From positions 1 to 64,000 of the forward strand of contig NZ_JFCA01000004.1 in the NCBI RefSeq assembly GCF_000612585.1: a stretch of 64,000 nucleotides of DNA, written 5' to 3'. This DNA is from Pseudomonas sp. CHM02. GTDB lineage: Bacteria; Pseudomonadota; Gammaproteobacteria; Pseudomonadales; Pseudomonadaceae. Positions 28,644 through 37,500 of the stretch are shown piece after piece. The translations under genes and the position numbers were made by a program. How positions within the stretch are numbered: position 1 is the stretch's first letter; every line of letters begins with the position of its first letter. The notes under the pieces are model-generated. The model made no database searches. It worked only from the letters and a program-made list of their open reading frames with translations, and was not told the DNA's origin.

Positions 28644-30069
28644 GGGAAGAGTCCTCTGTTATATTCGTGTCACTTATATGTTTAACAAACATCGCCATTG
28701 GTCTATAAACCGTTTCAGCTAGTAGCATAGGTAAAGCCTCACTACTGGATTTAGAGTAGAGTTTTAGAAAAATAGACCTCATAAGGGTGGTGGATTTAAC
28801 CGAGGTACTCAAACCAGATATCTTTCTTTGAAAGAGAATTAGACGCAAACTTTTTTCACTGGCCGCATTGATAGTTAGTGTCTTCAGTGTTTCCTTTTCT
28901 GTATTTGTGAGTTCCTGCCAGAGTTGACTGCACTCCATAATGAGATGAAGTGATTTTGTTATATTTTTTTGTCGTGGCTCAACAAATGCTTGAAGCAATG
29001 TCTCTTCGGGGCTCATTATTTCAAATGGGCTATTTAACCGCTGATAGTTTGCAAGAATAGGGAAAGAGTAATATGAAGAAAATGCAGACCATGATAATAG
29101 TATTTTTGTATTGGTGTTGGGAATTATATCTAATGCCTTGGTTAGCCCAATGCCACGATATTGTGGGTGTACAATAACTCGAAATGATTGCAATACATGT
29201 TTATTTATTTCTGAAAACTCTGGAAATATTTCAAATGCTTTTGGCCAAGGACGAATACATAAATTAACACCAATCAACTCCCCTTTAGAGTAAGCGGTGA
29301 CAACGTGGTCAACTAGAGGCGCTAACATCTCGATGTCATTCGGGTTGTCGTTTTCATAGTGATAGCGAGAGAGTTTTTTGTAATCGTCTATGGTGCCTTT
29401 TTTGATTTTTATTTCTAGGTGTTCTAACACGTCTGTGGAAATATTTTTTTTATTGAGAATGCGGTGCTTGCCATTTGAACAAAGTTCAATGTGAATATCA
29501 GGTTTTAAAAAATCTACAATGTCATCATGACAACTTGCAATAAAAGCGCTTTGTTTATTAGAGCGAAGGATTTTCCCTAAAGTCATGGCGACAATTTGAG
29601 CTGTGCGCCTGTCCAGTCGTGTAGTAAATTCGTCAAGGATAAGTGGCCCTACTCCTTGGAGTAAAGCTAGCGCAATTAGGAAACGTTCTTTTTGCCCATC
29701 AGATAGGTGAGAAAACGGACTAATCAGTATACGTGGTTCTCCCAACCCAAATTTTGAAAGATAGCGGATAACTTCACCTGCATCTTTATAAGATATAATT
29801 TCCGCGATAGATTTTTCTTTGTTGATATGATTTGGTATCTTTCTTATCGCTGGGAAATGTCGAGAAATATCTTTTAATAGCAGGCTTTTACCTACTCCAC
29901 TTGCCCCTGTTATTAGGATAATACCGTCTGTAGGGAGATCTAAATCTGATAGCGACTCCTTCCATCCTTCTTCAGATAGGCCAAAAGTTCTTATTATATC
30001 TCGGCAAACTTTACTCAAGCTGTTCAGTGGAGGAATATGCAGATCTACTTTTGTATTTATCGTCTTCAT
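28636..30069 (-). CDS. ABC-type ATPase fused to GNAT acetyltransferase-like domain (COG2401-like)
   Basis: A 477-residue fusion. The N-terminal ATPase has Walker A GASGVGKS (55-62), signature LSDGQ (122-126) and Walker B PLILDEFTT (142-150), but no membrane segments. The middle (about 220-400) resembles a GNAT domain with FRVIVHPQYRGIGL as the acetyl-CoA loop. The last ~90 residues are unassigned. The design matches the uncharacterised COG2401 group. In microcin C a GNAT domain (MccE) gives self-immunity by acetylating the processed toxin; a similar role here is inferred. It overlaps the ThiF-like gene by 8 bp. Confidence 0.75.
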   Translation of the reverse strand: MKTINTKVDLHIPPLNSLSKVCRDIIRTFGLSEEGWKESLSDLDLPTDGIILITGASGVGKSLLLKDISRHFPAIRKIPNHINKEKSIAEIISYKDAGEVIRYLSKFGLGEPRILISPFSHLSDGQKERFLIALALLQGVGPLILDEFTTRLDRRTAQIVAMTLGKILRSNKQSAFIASCHDDIVDFLKPDIHIELCSNGKHRILNKKNISTDVLEHLEIKIKKGTIDDYKKLSRYHYENDNPNDIEMLAPLVDHVVTAYSKGELIGVNLCIRPWPKAFEIFPEFSEINKHVLQSFRVIVHPQYRGIGLTKALDIIPNTNTKILLSWSAFSSYYSFPILANYQRLNSPFEIMSPEETLLQAFVEPRQKNITKSLHLIMECSQLWQELTNTEKETLKTLTINAASEKSLRLILFQRKISGLSTSVKSTTLMRSIFLKLYSKSSSEALPMLLAETVYRPMAMFVKHISDTNITEDSSLA

Positions 30070-30107
30070 AGCATGGCTCGCATTAGCTATTGGTCACAGT
30101 AGGTATG

Positions 30108-31340
30108 TCAAATTTTGAGATTGATGTTGCTCAAGCAAATACTTGGAATGGCACCAATTATCACGGCTGGACATAAGTCATCTAATAGGTCGTCCAGTAA
30201 TTGTCTGTGCGCATTACTAAACTCAGGTGATTTTAATGTATTAAAATATAGCTTTTGGGCTTGTGATTCACTTCTCCAAGCTGGGCACAATATTAATGAT
30301 GCATATCTACCCCAAGCATCATCGGTTGGTCCGGAAACGATCATTAATCGCATAGCCGCTTTAACTTTTGGGTTTGAATAGCTATCAGAAACAGGCGTGC
30401 AAAGTATGCCGTTTTTATGAAGAGTCGTAGCAATAGACCAGGCTACTGTAGCGTTAGGATAATAATCGGAGAACGCTAGAATAAGACCATTTTTTGATGC
30501 TAGGGGCGACCAATCTAGAGTGACTAGATTTTCTAGCGGCATTGGATCATCAAATGGTGTCGATGCGTTTGCCCAGCCTACATGTTCCCCGCAGTTGTTT
30601 TGTTTTAAAATGTGTTTAATTTCTTTGCGAAGTGCTTTTTTATCATCCCCAACAAGCTCGCCTGAAAAAACAAGAATACCTCTAAGTGATGTTTTTTTAA
30701 CGATACGCTGTCCATTTACTGATGGCATTGAATTAAATGGAGTGGCGGTGTCTGCCGTTTGATTAATAATTCCTTTGTCGTAAAGAATGATGTTCTCTTC
30801 AGGGTTTCGAACAACTTCTATGAGGATAGAAGGGATGCTGTTGTCGGGGCAAAAAGCTTCCCACCGGTTGGGGGCAATTTCGCAAATTTGTCGTGCCCCA
30901 GGCCATTTATTAGCACGAAACGGTATCCAAGCAGGGGAGGATAGCAATCCATCAAAAGCTGAAACTTTTTCCTGAAAGCTAATAATGGCGCTGCCATTCT
31001 CTGTTAACCCAAATGTTGCTTTATTCGTGATGAGATTACGGACAATGACATCATGGCTAGTCAGATGATTAAGTCCGTTTAAGTAATCCGCTCCTGAGAT
31101 GTCATGAAGTTTGCAACTATTGTTGGCTTTGGGTGAAAGAGTATAAGTATGTCCCTCATCTTTAATGTATATATCGCATCCGCCTCCTATGCTAACGTTT
31201 GGGAGTGGCGCAGACAATGGTGCTCGTGGAGGAAGAGCTCCCAAGCTTGCTAACTGTAAAGCTCCATAGTTTCGAGGAGATTTTAATGATCCAGGAGGCG
31301 CGTCCACGGCAATTCTAATTAATTTATTGGTCTCTGTCAC
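30108..31340 (-). CDS. Signal-less protein resembling peptide-binding SBP_bac_5 proteins
   Basis: A 410-residue protein with no signal peptide or lipobox. DEGHTYTLSPKANNSCKLHD followed by a GADYLNGLNHL stretch resembles the conserved DGxTYTFxLR...FHDG...AEDVxYSLxRL region of oligopeptide-binding proteins, and the C-terminal half is compatible with the same fold. GTG at 31340 is preceded by a strong AGGAGG. It lies between the oxygenase and ATPase-GNAT genes, about 40 bp before the latter. A cytoplasmic role in holding or processing the peptide is inferred. The family call is from pattern only. Confidence 0.55.
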   Translation of the reverse strand: MTETNKLIRIAVDAPPGSLKSPRNYGALQLASLGALPPRAPLSAPLPNVSIGGGCDIYIKDEGHTYTLSPKANNSCKLHDISGADYLNGLNHLTSHDVIVRNLITNKATFGLTENGSAIISFQEKVSAFDGLLSSPAWIPFRANKWPGARQICEIAPNRWEAFCPDNSIPSILIEVVRNPEENIILYDKGIINQTADTATPFNSMPSVNGQRIVKKTSLRGILVFSGELVGDDKKALRKEIKHILKQNNCGEHVGWANASTPFDDPMPLENLVTLDWSPLASKNGLILAFSDYYPNATVAWSIATTLHKNGILCTPVSDSYSNPKVKAAMRLMIVSGPTDDAWGRYASLILCPAWRSESQAQKLYFNTLKSPEFSNAHRQLLDDLLDDLCPAVIIGAIPSICLSNINLKI

Positions 31341-31509
31341 ACATCCTCCTAACTTTCTTTCGGGATCAGTTTGCCAAGAGTGTTTGATTGTTTTTCGTTT
31401 TGTGTGTGTCGGCCGAGTTAATTCATGGTAATGCTATATGTTGACTGTATTGAAGAGTCGTAAAAGATATTTGATTTTTGTAGGTTTTTTCTGGTTAACA
31501 CGTTTCGCA
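31341..31509. other. AT-rich intergenic region inside the cluster
   Basis: About 170 AT-rich bases separate the oxygenase stop from the SBP-like start. No gene is seen. The length allows an internal promoter or processing site, besides the strong ribosome site just before 31340. Confidence 0.4.
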
Positions 31510-32506
31510 TTAACTAACAGAGTTTTTCAAGTAGTGGTTGTTTAGATAGTTTTTGGAATTTTTTGCTGATTTTTCAAGAAAATCAATATAAGTTTTCTCA
31601 TTCTCAATAAAGCCACCAATCTTATGAGATAAAGGAGGGGGTGATTTTTTTTCAGCTTTAAATAGTTCCTTTCTAGCATCCTTTCCTAAATTTTCGATTT
31701 TACTTAATATGGGTAGAACAAACCCACGCATTTGCTGTTCAAAAAGTGGAAATCTATAAGTATCTACATGTAGATTTTGAACTGCAATAGTGAACCCGCA
31801 GTTGATTACGTTATGCCACCAACCAGGGGGGATATAAAATGCATCACCTGCCGATATCGTACCTTCAAAAATTTCGGCTCCTTGCGCGAATACATGATTA
31901 GCAATTTCAGGATTGAATAAATCTTGTCCATTCGAAACTGCAAATGTATGGGAAGGCGAAACCATTCGTGCTTTTTTTTTCACCCACAATCATGGTTAAT
32001 ACAGAGTTGACGAAAAAAGAATCTGTATGTAAAGGGCTTGATACATGTTGATAACCGATAATTAAATTTGTCGGTGGTATTGATATAGAAGATGGCAGTT
32101 TGTACAGCCAATTGTCAGGAAAGCAAGGTAGTGTCATATCTATATCATCTAGAAGTTCAGGAAATTCTTTATGATAGATCCATCCACCCAAATATGGTAA
32201 CTCAACGTTATTGTCATAAGTTGATATGTTATTTTCAGCTAAATTTATATATTCTCTTAGAGGTATTTTAGCTTGGTTCTTATAAAGTTCTTGCTGTTTT
32301 GTCTTGTAATAACAAACAGGAACTTGAACGTGGCCATAGGTATTTCTGAAGAAGTCTGCAGACCAGCGCTTAATAGCAGTCCAGTCTTTGCCCATTCCTT
32401 TTAGGATGACTGGCTTTTCATTCATGAGATATTTTTTTTGGAACAGTGTTGCATTGCTAGCATCAATGCTCTCGAGGAGAGTGATGTTTTTATTTGAGGT
32501 TGACAA
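31510..32506 (-). CDS. JmjC/cupin_8-type Fe(II)/2-oxoglutarate oxygenase, split by a +1 shift at A9
   Basis: Read from TTG 32506 (AAGGA upstream), the frame runs through the HxD iron motif SSPLHTDSFF (H160, D162) to GEKK, then goes out of frame at nine A (31972-31980) and stops near 31907. Removing one A joins it to the next frame, which holds AGDAFYIPPGWWHNVINCGF with the distal His, and ends at 31510, giving about 331 residues. The whole matches cupin_8/JmjC oxygenases that hydroxylate proteins or peptides. Real mutation, sequencing error or transcriptional slippage are all possible. It follows the peptide gene and terminator. Confidence 0.75.
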
Positions 32507-32525
32507 GGGAGTAATCCTTATTGAA

Positions 32526-32612
32526 TTAGTCGCTGTTAGTATTTTTAAAAAAGGCCAAACTAGTGAGTGGCCTTTTTTATCATGGTTTCAGCGAGCTATT
32601 AACAGCGACTAA
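32526..32612. repeat. 13-bp inverted repeat enclosing the terminator after the peptide gene
   Basis: TTAGTCGCTGTTA (32526-32538) is the exact reverse complement of TAACAGCGACTAA (32600-32612). The right arm covers the last codons and stop of the peptide gene. The terminator hairpin lies between the arms, so the RNA can form one long nested structure. Confidence 0.7.
32547..32578. terminator. Terminator/attenuator between peptide gene and oxygenase gene
   Basis: AAAAAAGGCCA and TGGCCTTTTTT form an 11-bp stem around a 10-base loop, with A and T tracts that make it active on both strands. Lying right after the peptide gene, it would give more peptide than enzyme mRNA, as is common in RiPP clusters. 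Confidence 0.8.
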
Positions 32613-32739
32613 AAACAGCCTGAAGCATCAGTTCATCATCTGCTAAATCCATGAAGAAGGAGATATCTTCATTTTCATTAGTGGTGGAAAAAGTGATATC
32701 TGAATCTAATGCATATTCAACGGTTTCTTCATTTTTCAT
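32599..32739 (-). CDS. Putative RiPP precursor peptide, 46 residues
   Basis: This short gene starts at ATG 32739 and encodes a very acidic 46-residue peptide: many Asp/Glu and Asn in the first 36 residues (for example MKNEETVEYALDSD), no signal peptide, and an end of DDELMLQAVFSRC with the only Arg and only Cys at the last two positions. It is the first gene of a minus-strand cluster and is followed by a terminator. An acidic leader plus short distinct C-terminus fits a RiPP precursor for the ThiF-like and oxygenase enzymes. The ribosome site (GCGAG) is weak. Modified residues are not predictable. Confidence 0.7.
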   Translation of the reverse strand: MKNEETVEYALDSDITFSTTNENEDISFFMDLADDELMLQAVFSRC

Positions 32740-32803
32740 TTTGTGTACTCGCTATTTAATTGATGAGGTGGTAGAGGTTTCAGATTAAGTAGCCGCTGAT
32801 TGA

Positions 32804-32992
32804 TTAACATTTTGGTCCGAAACCATACCGCAAGCCCTGTTCATCAGGGATAAGTCGCGCAGTTCCTGAACTAATCAGCGCACCTTGATTAAAGGCCATG
32901 TTGTCAGTCTTAAGCAAATGTGCACTTTGTAACTCTATGTATCGGTGCGTCTCCAATAGGAGAAGGGGCTGCATCGATGGAAAATACTTCAC
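32804..32992 (-). CDS. Possible small gene upstream of the peptide gene
   Basis: A GTG-started frame of 62 codons (MKYFPSMQPLLLLETHRYIE at the start, ending LRYGFGPKC). The frame is open further upstream to about 33050, so it may be the tail of a decayed gene. It ends, like the peptide at 32599, in a C-terminal Cys. No family is recognised. It could be a second peptide, a gene remnant, or not coding. Confidence 0.3.
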   Translation of the reverse strand: MKYFPSMQPLLLLETHRYIELQSAHLLKTDNMAFNQGALISSGTARLIPDEQGLRYGFGPKC

Positions 32993-33091
32993 TCTCTCCG
33001 CAAGACATAGTGCAGTACTAGGAAAATACCTACTAATAACTTCGCATTAGACTTACAGAGATAACCTTCAATATTTTAGGACGCCTTAAAC

Positions 33092-33130
33092 AAAAAAAGC
33101 CCCGTGACCGAATGGACCACGGGGCAAAAA
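33092..33130 (-). terminator. Rho-independent terminator of the RND operon
   Basis: GCCCCGTG and CACGGGGC pair around an 11-base loop, and on the minus strand the stem is followed by seven U. It lies about 40 bases beyond the stop of the outer-membrane factor gene at 33168. Confidence 0.85.
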
Positions 33131-33167
33131 ATTGGCTGGATGCGACCAACCAAAGGAGCTCTTTACA

Positions 33168-34583
33168 TCACTTGGCGGTAGCGACCACCGTATCCGGCTG
33201 CCAGCCACCCCCCAGTGCCTTGTAGATCGCGACGATGCCGCGATACAGGTCGACTTCGGCCTGGGCCTGGGAGTCTTCGGCGGCCAGGCGTTCGCGTTGG
33301 GCGTCGAGCAGTACCAGGAAGTCCACGGTGCCTTCGCGGTAGCGGATTGCCGCGAGGTCGGCGGCGGCGCGGCTGGATTCGCTTTGGCGGATCAGCGATA
33401 CCAGGCGCTGTTGGCGCTTGCCGTAGTCACTGAAGGCGTTTTCGGACTCTTCCAGGGCCAACAGCACTTGTTGCTCGTAGGTGGCCAGTGCGCCATCGGC
33501 CTCGGCATCGGCGCCGCGCAAACGGGCGCGCACGCTGCCCAGGTCAAAGGCGGCCCAGGTGATGCTCGGGCCAAGGGCCCAGGCATTGGCGGCGGACGAG
33601 CCGATCTGCGAACCGCGCCCGGCAGTAAAGCCGAGGAAGCCGCTGAGGCTGACCCGTGGGAACAGGTCGGCCTTGGCCACGCCGATACGCGCGGTGGCGG
33701 CGGCCAGTTTGCGTTCGGCGCTGAGGATGTCCGGGCGCCGCTGCAGCAGTTGCCCCGGGTCGCCAATCGGCAACGCCTTGGCAATCGCCGGCAGGTCTTT
33801 AGGGCCCAGGTCGACGGTGAGTTTGTCGGGACGCTGGCCGAGGAGGGTGGCGATGCGGTTACGCTCGCGCACTTGTTCGGCCTGCAGTTGCGGCACGCTG
33901 GCTTCGACTGCCGCGAGGCGTGCGTCGGCACGCTCCACGTCGAGCTGGTCACCCACACCGGCATCCCGCAGGCTGACGGTGATGGTGCGCGATTCCTGCT
34001 GGTTCTTCAGGTTGTCCAGGGCAATGCGTTCACGCAGTTGCGCGCCCCGCAGTTGACCGTAGGCGTCCACCAGTTCGGCGATCATGGTGACTTGCAGTTG
34101 GTACAAGTCAGCCTCGGCGGCCTGCTGGTCGGCGTCGGTGGCTTCCAGGTTACGCTGGATGCGACCGAACAGGTCCAGTTCCCAGGCCATGTCCAGGCCG
34201 AGGTCATAACGCTCGCTGTTGACGCGCTTGGTGGTCTGGCCGGGGATCTGTCCCTTGGCCAGGTCACTGCTGGCACGGCTGGTGATGGTCGGCATGGCGT
34301 CATTGCTGGCGTCATCGCGGATCGCCCGTGCCGCCCGCAGGCGGGCAAAGGCGACGCGCAGGTCCCGGTTACCTTGCAGCGACTGGGTCACCAGTTGGTT
34401 GAGGGTCGGGTCCTCGAACTGCTGCCACCAGATGCCTTCGAACTTGGCATGGTCATATTTCTTGGCATCGGCAGCGGCGGTGATATTGGCCGCCTCCGGC
34501 GTCTGGGTTTTGTAGTCCGGGCCTACGGCACAGGCGCTCAGCGCCAGTACCAGCAAGCTCGGCAGAAAGACTTTCACACTCAT
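33168..34583 (-). CDS. oprN: Outer-membrane efflux lipoprotein, OprN/OprM family
   Basis: A 471-residue trimeric outer-membrane channel subunit of the NodT/OprM family. The lipoprotein signal is MSVKVFLPSLLVLALSACAV with lipobox Cys at about 18. Two OEP repeats follow, with ALGPSITWAAFDLGSVRARL and YREGTVDFLVLLDAQRERLA typical of the family. The start ATG overlaps the stop of the pump gene (ATGA). The gene name rests on its place after a MexF-like pump, not on direct identity. Confidence 0.88.
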   Translation of the reverse strand: MSVKVFLPSLLVLALSACAVGPDYKTQTPEAANITAAADAKKYDHAKFEGIWWQQFEDPTLNQLVTQSLQGNRDLRVAFARLRAARAIRDDASNDAMPTITSRASSDLAKGQIPGQTTKRVNSERYDLGLDMAWELDLFGRIQRNLEATDADQQAAEADLYQLQVTMIAELVDAYGQLRGAQLRERIALDNLKNQQESRTITVSLRDAGVGDQLDVERADARLAAVEASVPQLQAEQVRERNRIATLLGQRPDKLTVDLGPKDLPAIAKALPIGDPGQLLQRRPDILSAERKLAAATARIGVAKADLFPRVSLSGFLGFTAGRGSQIGSSAANAWALGPSITWAAFDLGSVRARLRGADAEADGALATYEQQVLLALEESENAFSDYGKRQQRLVSLIRQSESSRAAADLAAIRYREGTVDFLVLLDAQRERLAAEDSQAQAEVDLYRGIVAIYKALGGGWQPDTVVATAK

Positions 34584-37500
34584 TGCTGTGTCTCCAGCTT
34601 CAAGGCCTTGGCCGCTTTGCGCGCTTCGCTGCGCTCCACATAGCGACGGATCAGTACGTAGAACACTGGCGTCAGCAACAGACCGAAGAAGGTCACACCG
34701 ATCATCCCGGAGAACACCGCCACGCCCATGGCATGACGCATCTCGGCACCGGCACCGCTGGACAACACCAGTGGCACCACACCCATGATGAAGGCGAACG
34801 AGGTCATCAGGATCGGCCGCAGACGCAACCGGCAGGCTTCCAGTACCGCAGCGAGCGGGTCGAGGCCTTCTGCCTGCTTGTCCTTGGCGAACTCGACGAT
34901 CAGAATCGCGTTCTTGCACGCCAGGCCCACCAGTACGATCAAGCCGATCTGGGTGAAGATGTTGTTGTCGCCGCCCGAGATAATCACCCCGGTAATCGCC
35001 GACAGCAGGGTCATCGGTACGATCAGGATCACCGCCAATGGCAGGCTCCAGCTTTCGTATTGGGCGGCCAGTACCAGGAACGCCAGCAGTACGCAGAGCG
35101 GGAACACGAACAGCGCGGTGTTGCCCGAGAGGATTTGCTGATACGTCAGGTCGGTCCACTCGTAGGTCATGCCGTTGGGCAGTTCTTCTTTCAGCAGTTT
35201 CTCGATCGCCGCTTCAGCCTGGCCCGAGCTGTAGCCCGGTGCAGCGTTGCCGTTGATTTCAGCGGTGATGAAGCCGTTGTAGTGCATCACGCGGTCCGGG
35301 CCCGAGGTGTCGCTGACCTTGATGAAGGTCGCCAGCGGGATCATCTCGCCCTTGTTGTTGCGCACTTTCAGCTGGCCGATCTGATCTTCATCCAGGCGGA
35401 ACTGCTGCTCAGCCTGCACGTTGACCTGGTAGGTCCGGCCGAAGCGGTTGAAGTCGTTGGCATACAACGAGCCCAGGTAGATCTGCAGGGTGTCGAATAT
35501 GTCACTGATCGCCACGCCGTGGGTCTTGGCCTTTTCGCGGTCGATGGCGGCATCGACCTGGGGCACGTTGACCGTGTAGCTGGTGAACAGGCCGAACAGC
35601 TCCGGCGTCGTGCGGCTCTTGGTGATGATGTTCTGCACTTCTTTGTACAGCTCGTCGTAACCCAGGTTGCCACGGTCTTCGATCTGCAGGCGGAAACCAC
35701 CGATCGTACCCAGGCCCTGTACCGGCGGCGGTGGGAAGATCGCCATGTAGGCTTCCTGGATGCTGCTGTACTTGCCGTTCAAGGCACCGGCAATCGCGCC
35801 AGCGGACATGCTCGGGTCTTTACGCTCGTCGAAAGGTTTCAGGGTCACGAACACGATGCCGCTGTTCGGGCTGTTGGTGAAGCCGTTGATCGACAGGCCC
35901 GGGAACGCTACGGCGCTTTCCACGCCCGGTTGTTTCAACGCGATGTCGGACATGCGCTTGATCACGTCTTCGGTGCGGTCCAGGCTCGCGGCGTCCGGCA
36001 ATTGGGCGAAGGCCACCAGGTATTGCTTGTCCTGGGCCGGTACGAAACCGGTCGGCGTGTGGGCAAAGCCCAACCAGGTCAGGACCATCAGGCCGGCGTA
36101 CAGGAACAGCGCGATACCACTGCCACGGATCACACGGCGTACGGTACCGACGTAGCCATGGCTGGCCTTGTCGAAGAAGCGGTTGAACGGTTTGAACAAC
36201 CAGCCACCCAGCACCTTGTCGAGGAACTTGGAGAACCCGTCTTTCGGCGCGTTGTGGCCCTTGAGCAACACCGCCGCGAGGGCAGGGGACAGGGTCAGCG
36301 AGTTGAACGCCGAGATCACCGTCGAGATCGCAATGGTCAAGGCGAACTGCTTGTAGAACTGTCCGGTCAAGCCGCTGATGAACGCCGCGGGTACGAACAC
36401 CGCACACAGCACCAACGCGGTGGCGATGATCGGGCCGGTCACTTCGCTCATGGCTTTTTCAGTGGCCGGGAACGGTTCCAGGCCCAGTTCGATGTTCCGT
36501 TCGACGTTCTCCACCACCACGATGGCGTCGTCCACCACGATACCGATGGCCAGTACCAATCCGAACAAGGACAGGGCGTTGAGCGAGAAGCCAAACAGGT
36601 GCATCACCGCAAAGGTACCGATCAACGATACCGGCACCGCCACCAACGGAATGATCGAGGCGCGCCAGGTCTGCAGGAACAGGATCACCACCAGGACAAC
36701 CAGGATCAGCGCTTCGAACAGCGTGTGCACCACCGCTTCGATGGAGCCGCGCACGAAGATAGTCGGGTCATAGACGATGCTGTAGTCCATGCCTTGCGGG
36801 AAGCTCTTTTTCAGCTCTTCCATCTTGCCGCGCACTTCGTTGGAGATCTCGATCGCGTTGGAACCCGGGCGCTGGAAGATCGGGATCGCCACCGCCGGCT
36901 GGTTGTTGAGCAACGAACGCAGGGCGTATTGGCTGGAACCCAGCTCCACCCGTGCGATGTCGCGCAGGCGAGTGATTTCACCGTTGGCGCCAGAGCGAAT
37001 GATGATGTTCTCGAACTCTTCCTCGGTCACCAGGCGACCTTGGGTGTTCACCGACAACTGGAACGCGGTGGCGGTCGGTGCAGGTTGCGCACCCAGGGCA
37101 CCGGCGGCGACTTGACGGTTCTGCTCACGGATCGCGGTGACGACGTCAGTGGCGGTCAGATTGCGTGAAGCGGTCTTGTTCGGGTCCAGCCACACCCGCA
37201 GGGAATAGTCGCCCATGCCGAACAGCTGCACGTCACCCACGCCGCCCAGTCGCGCCAGCTCATCCTTGACGTTGAGCAAGGCATAGTTGGACAGGTAGAG
37301 CATGTCGTAACGCTGATCCGGGGAGGTCAAGTGCACCACCATGGTCAGGTCGGGGGAGGCCTTGTCCACGGTGATACCGATACGTGTCACTTCCTCAGGC
37401 AGCTTCGGCTGAGTCCGGGTCACACGGTTTTGCACCTGCACCTGCGCGTTGTCCAAGTCGGTGCCCAGGGCGAAGGTGATGGTCAGGGTCAGCTTGCCGT

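Noticed and set aside
34583..37168. Very long plus-strand open frame opposite the mexF-like gene
   Set aside because: It lies wholly antisense to a clear RND pump and its composition (His, Gln and Arg rich) is what GC-rich antisense frames give.
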